In this document: positions 63,441-64,000 of the stretch, in pieces
Numbering within the stretch: the stretch's first letter is position 1
How the letters are laid out: each line of letters begins with the position of its first letter
From: a virus
IMG/VR virus record: IMGVR_UViG_3300017527_000160
Coordinates: 35,916 to 99,915 of that record
Reading direction: 5' to 3' (one strand)
DNA: 64,000 nucleotides
Program-made: the position numbers and the translations under genes
The notes under the pieces: model-generated
Databases searched by the model: none
Seen by the model: only the letters and a program-made list of their open reading frames with translations
What the model was told of the DNA's origin: nothing

Positions 63441-63692
63441 TTAGTATTTAATTAACATATATGTTACTACTGTAACGTATAGAATAGCAATCGCTATCCT
63501 ATTATTTCTTACAGATCTTCTTAGATCATCTTGATTCTTCTGGAGTATATCGATCCTACCACCTATCCTCATGATTTCTTTAGTATTGGGATTGATAATA
63601 GCAGCATGCTCACTGAATTTATTCTTGATCGCATCTCTTACTCTCTCGAACTTGTCGAGGTATACGAACTTAGGTTTCTTCTGTCCTGCCAT
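63441..63692 (-). CDS. tail-anchored membrane protein, 83 aa
   Basis: A basic/helical cytosolic part (FERVRDAIKNKFSEHAAII) and a C-terminal membrane segment (IAIAILYVTVVTYMLIKY) are seen. No family recognised. It lies between groES and the truncated gene, with 2-base and 7-base gaps. Confidence 0.55.
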   Translation of the reverse strand: MAGQKKPKFVYLDKFERVRDAIKNKFSEHAAIINPNTKEIMRIGGRIDILQKNQDDLRRSVRNNRIAIAILYVTVVTYMLIKY

Positions 63693-63694
63693 GA

Positions 63695-64000
63695 TTATAA
63701 ATTTAATGGTTCTTCAGGCAAAGATAACAGTTTTCCGTCATCTCCCGGGAATTCATCAGCATAACCTGTTACGTATGATGAACTAACAGAGTTAGTTGTA
63801 CTTCTATCTTCACCTGTATCCTTATGGATAAACCTATACATTACCGTATAAGGAGTGTGGTTAAACTTCTGGATACTCTCGATGGTTACTTCCACGCAAC
63901 CGTCCTTCAGCATCCCAGCTTCTTGCATCTTATCCTTATCGAACTGCCAGTCGGATAAAGCAAGCATCTTTACGATAACTCTATCTCCTACAACATAATC
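63695..64000 (-). CDS. 5'-truncated hypothetical protein (window edge)
   Basis: The frame is open to base 64000, so the Met at 63967 is probably internal. The visible start reads DYVVGDRVIVKMLALSDW, possibly an SH3/KOW-like strand pair. The C-terminus is acidic. The function is not recognised. Confidence 0.5.
   Translation of the reverse strand, partial: DYVVGDRVIVKMLALSDWQFDKDKMQEAGMLKDGCVEVTIESIQKFNHTPYTVMYRFIHKDTGEDRSTTNSVSSSYVTGYADEFPGDDGKLLSLPEEPLNL

Noticed and set aside
1-64000. tRNA genes or CRISPR array
   Set aside because: No cloverleaf with a TTCRA-type T-loop and no regularly spaced repeats were recognised by eye. A tRNAscan or repeat search would be decisive.
1-64000. Reassigned stop codons (as in some crAss-like phages)
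   Set aside because: Genes run full length in the standard code and TAG, TAA and TGA all end genes (for example the primase ends in TAG).

Overview
This window is part of the genome of a tailed phage of the crAss-like group (Crassvirales), most likely infecting a Bacteroidota host. The main reasons are: (i) a run of giant plus-strand genes (1709, 3951 and 1967 codons), the middle one carrying the D-F-D-V-D metal-binding motif of the crAss-type virion RNA polymerase, with zincin-like HExxH modules beside it; (ii) an opposing minus-strand block encoding a PolB-type DNA polymerase, DnaB-like helicase, Toprim primase, Sak4-like recombinase, SSB-like protein, RuvC-like resolvase, ligase, uracil-DNA glycosylase-like protein, Dda-like and SF2 helicases; (iii) start codons preceded by A/T-rich leaders rather than Shine-Dalgarno sequences, plus several intergenic TAnnTTTG boxes, as expected of Bacteroidota promoters. 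Sequence is AT-rich, TAA/TGA/TAG are all used as stops, and no tRNA or CRISPR array was seen.

Layout. 1-31362 (+): the 3' end of one gene, then six large genes nearly end to end. The first three (892, 781 and 1015 aa) look like virion-internal or cargo proteins, the last three like the virion RNA polymerase complex and its partners. A bidirectional terminator at 31389-31413 separates this from the minus-strand block. 31487-50530 (-): many small genes, ligase, a DUF932-like acidic protein, PolB, a PD-(D/E)XK nuclease, a MoxR-type AAA+ ATPase with a VWA/HExxH partner, RuvC-like resolvase, primase, SSB-like protein, Sak4, DnaB-like helicase and a putative replication protein. 50600-51594 (+): an island of three overlapping membrane-protein genes that looks like a lysis cassette (holin-like plus a spanin-like pair). 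51596-55804 (-): small genes, a 3D/DPBB-domain lysin-like protein, Dda-like helicase and UDG. 55825-56187 (+): one isolated gene. 56171-62061 (-): NinB-like, WGR, two HNH proteins, zinc-ribbon protein, SF2 helicase and hypotheticals. 62062-62823: a 760-base stretch with little coding potential but many hairpins, which I read as a candidate large structured RNA on the minus strand. 62824-64000 (-): a small protein, GroES, a membrane protein and a 5'-truncated gene.

How it may work (inference): the giant proteins are packaged and injected to transcribe early genes from TAnnTTTG-like promoters. The minus-strand block then replicates and recombines the genome, and the plus-strand island with the DPBB protein lyses the cell. 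Many minus-strand genes overlap by 1-14 bases, indicating translational coupling, and hairpin terminators at 38.35, 41.59, 46.13, 60.29 and 61.55 kb divide the block into transcription units.
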